From: Owenia fusiformis
Taxonomy: Eukaryota; Annelida; Polychaeta; Sabellida; Oweniidae
Direction of reading: 5' to 3'
NCBI GenBank assembly: GCA_903813345.2
Contig: CAIIXF020000008.1
Span: forward strand, 3,605,341-3,669,340
Length of the DNA stretch: 64,000 nt
The notes below the pieces were generated by a model. That model worked only from the letters and a program-made list of their open reading frames with translations. It had not been told where the DNA came from and ran no database searches. Shown here in pieces: positions 61,964 through 64,000 of the stretch; position 1 is the first letter of the stretch; the number at the start of each line of letters is the position of its first letter. The position numbers and the translations under genes were made by a program.

Positions 61964-62252
61964 GTAAGTGAATATGTAATATTCGCCTGCAGAACATGAC
62001 ATACATGTACATATTTACTTACGAAATCTGACATATTTGTTCATGTTTATGGAATTGCAATTTAGCTGCTTAGCTGCCTAATTGTATTTTAATGATTATT
62101 TGAGTTAACAGTCCGTTAAAAATGCCAATCTCACGATATTGATGACATGAACATCTTTGCAAATTAAATCTATCTTTACTGGTATCATGTTGAAACGAAA
62201 TAGTTGTTTAATTAGTGGTTTGACTCATACAACTTCACTCTAATCAGGAATC

Positions 62253-62340
62253 ATGAGGAATTTAGAACCTCTTGTTTTTGTGGTTCAATGCCTCATGATT
62301 TTCACCATTATGGATGGATTATGTGCTGAAGAACCAAAGG
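62253..62340 (+). CDS. Signal-peptide exon of a secreted-protein gene (3' partial)
   Basis: ATG at 62253 opens 29 codons plus one base, ending at donor GTATGA (62341). MRNLEPLVFVVQCLMIFTIM and DGLCAEEP form a convincing secretory signal peptide with probable cleavage near CA|EEP. The intron phase (1) equals that after the signal-peptide exon of the vWA gene. I could not find the next exon before the window edge, so the mature protein is unknown. Confidence 0.55.
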
Positions 62341-62698
62341 GTATGATTCTTTTCTCTTATGTAAAGGTCTGTCAAAAAAATTCGTGAAGAGACAAAATGA
62401 AAGTACTTGGGTGCATCAAAAAGTTTTGCAATTTTGACTCTATCGCAATAACTATAATGAGTTATGTCATCATATTTGGCACATACATTGATCATACATT
62501 TGTGGACATACCTGTAAAATTTGAAGACTGGATCTTCATTTTTCAAGAAGATATGGTTGTCATAGTAACATAAGAAGCGACCTCATGGTTCAATGCAAAT
62601 TTATTATAACGCAATGGACAGAATAAATGACATCAATTTGCCAACACCTTGTTTTGTCTCATATTAACAATTTTCTGCATATTAAAACATTGTTCTCA

Positions 62699-62872
62699 AA
62701 GCGCACGCCCCTTAATCCCCTCTTCATATGACTGAACAAGAAGAAGTCACATGGTGATGTGTCTGGGAGTAGGCTGCCTGCGGTACACGCTCCCAATCCA
62801 GGTCCTCTAGAGCATCAATTGCCACCCTTCTTGTATGGGGCCTTGCGTTGTCCATATGGAAGTGGGGTTTGT
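62699..62872 (-). pseudogene. Mariner transposase C-terminal relic
   Basis: The minus strand encodes the mariner signature HMDNARPHT followed by a WE..P..AYS region and, in another frame, CDFFLFSHMKRGLRG. These are the second and third catalytic-aspartate neighbourhoods of mariner (DD34D) transposases. A one-base frame change between them and the loss of flanking sequence show that it is dead. It lies in the first intron of the secreted-protein gene. Confidence 0.8.
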
Positions 62873-63257
62873 AGCAGAAAGAGAAAATTTACTTGAAACA
62901 AAATGGCTGCCAGAATTCATAGGTTTTCCCCACAATCTACATCACAATGTAAATCCATATGTTATAAGCCTTGTTTGATGTCATCAAAACAATAAGAAAT
63001 AGAAAAAGGGGAATGAAAAGACACACAAACCTGTAATTTAGGTGACTGAATCATAATAATAACAGAATATAATATAATTTAAAATTAACATATTCTAGAT
63101 GGAACCGAGTACCCTCGGTTCCCGTTACCATAGCAACCATATCTTTTTACCCAATCACAGATGAGCAACCAATTCGTTACACATTATGTATAGATACATG
63201 ATCTATAATTGTGCCAAAAAAGTCAGAAAGTCAAGATATAAAAGAAACAACATGGAA

Positions 63258-63612
63258 TTAAAAAGAGAATTGGATCTAGTGAGGAAGCCAAACAAATAAT
63301 TGGTTCAATTGAATTAAAACAGTCCTTGTCGGGTCCGTTTTCCAAAAATCCCGAAAATGTATACCTGATTCCAGGAAAACTTTAGATTTTTACAATTATG
63401 TATTTTTCTATTTTTATGGTTGCCATTTTCATTATTTGTAGGGAGAATGTAAACTCTTTCCCTTATTTTTGCACTTAAAATCCTTGATAACTTCACCAAT
63501 TTATAACATATCGCGGTTCTTTTGGGAGATATTGTATTTGAGGTCATAAGGAATCGGTTGATATAAGGCCAATTACACTTGCAACTTTGTCACCATTATA
63601 GATTTGAAAAAG
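63258..63612 (+). repeat. Diverged dispersed repeat (pairs with 12740-13105)
   Basis: Same word order as 12740-13105, with GGATCTAGTGAGGAAGCC, AGATTTTTACAAT, TTATAACATAT, TTTTGGGAGATA and TGTATTTGAGG. Old copies, non-coding. Confidence 0.7.
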
Positions 63613-64000
63613 TGTGCAAAAATCTCAAAATGACGTACGATGTCATACAGGCTAGATTCCGATGTGTTTGGGTCAGAGAATAAATCGAGAGAACATCGGC
63701 AAATTTTATCCCCGTTAAAAACTCCCGGCGATCGTGTGACTAAAAACCGGCCGATGGTAGCCTATAATCTCCCCGCGCCCATATACGGTTTGTTGACCAA
63801 ATTTTGCCAAAATTCTCATCAGACGGGCGGTGGAGCAAACGTGACTGAGGTATAAGGATAAATATAAAGCAGTGGAGCAAATTATCCCTTGGATATACAA
63901 GATATGAATCTTAAGAGATGGGAACTAAAAGAAAGAGTGGTATTCGATCCAGCATAACTAGGCTTGTCCCTGGTCATTAAACCAAGCGGTTAAGCCATTA
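63613..64000. other. Window edge, nothing recognised
   Basis: Presumed intron of the gene starting at 62253. Short open frames on both strands show no family motif. Confidence 0.4.

Overview
The window is animal nuclear DNA. Genes are split by introns with GT..AG boundaries and in-phase exon joins, AATAAA signals follow two stop codons, the DNA between exons is AT-rich, and much of it is transposon-derived: TIR elements, foldbacks, an LTR element, tandem repeats and a mariner relic. The gene set is RPAP1, a THAP protein, secreted vWA and cysteine-rich proteins, and a protein with a RHIM-like motif. With the repeat style, this suggests an invertebrate, perhaps a marine lophotrochozoan or an invertebrate deuterostome. 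I cannot fix the species.

Layout. 2296-19352 (+) holds the last 20 exons, about 1,022 residues, of RPAP1, an RNA polymerase II assembly factor. The 5' part lies before the window. One 8.2-kb RPAP1 intron (9807-17973) carries a nested gene with an uninterrupted coding region for a type II membrane, glycosyltransferase-like protein (10920-12002, +), flanked by direct repeats, plus several foldback elements. 20037-20624 (-) is a small secreted 12-cysteine protein convergent with RPAP1. 21.7-23.5 kb is an old tandem repeat split by a 1,236-bp TIR element with a 5-bp target duplication. 25138-29542 (+) is a four-exon gene for a 364-residue protein with a RHIM-like amyloid core (I-Q-V-G-x-x-N), the most interesting gene here.

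29.5-41.2 kb shows no convincing gene and holds a 127-bp satellite, dispersed repeats and a large inverted repeat. 42340-46658 (+) is a secreted protein with two von Willebrand A domains. Its last intron contains a 1.4-kb hairpin-like DNA transposon with TTA target duplications. Thirteen bases after its AATAAA lies a very young 5.5-kb LTR element (46795-52299) with apparently identical LTRs and no polymerase genes. 55855-57327 (-) is a two-exon THAP/coiled-coil protein that looks like a shortened transposon-derived regulator. 57885-60873 is an almost perfect 1,260-bp tandem array built around a 469-bp TIR unit. Near the right edge a TATA box, a 5' UTR exon and a signal-peptide exon (62253-62340, +) start another secreted-protein gene that runs off the window, with a broken mariner transposase in its first intron.

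The genes do not form an operon or an obvious shared pathway. RPAP1 and the THAP protein are nuclear, the vWA, Cys-rich and right-edge genes are secretory, and the RHIM-like protein suggests innate-immune or cell-death signalling. Exon models were built by eye from splice sites and reading phase; no alignment or transcript evidence was available.
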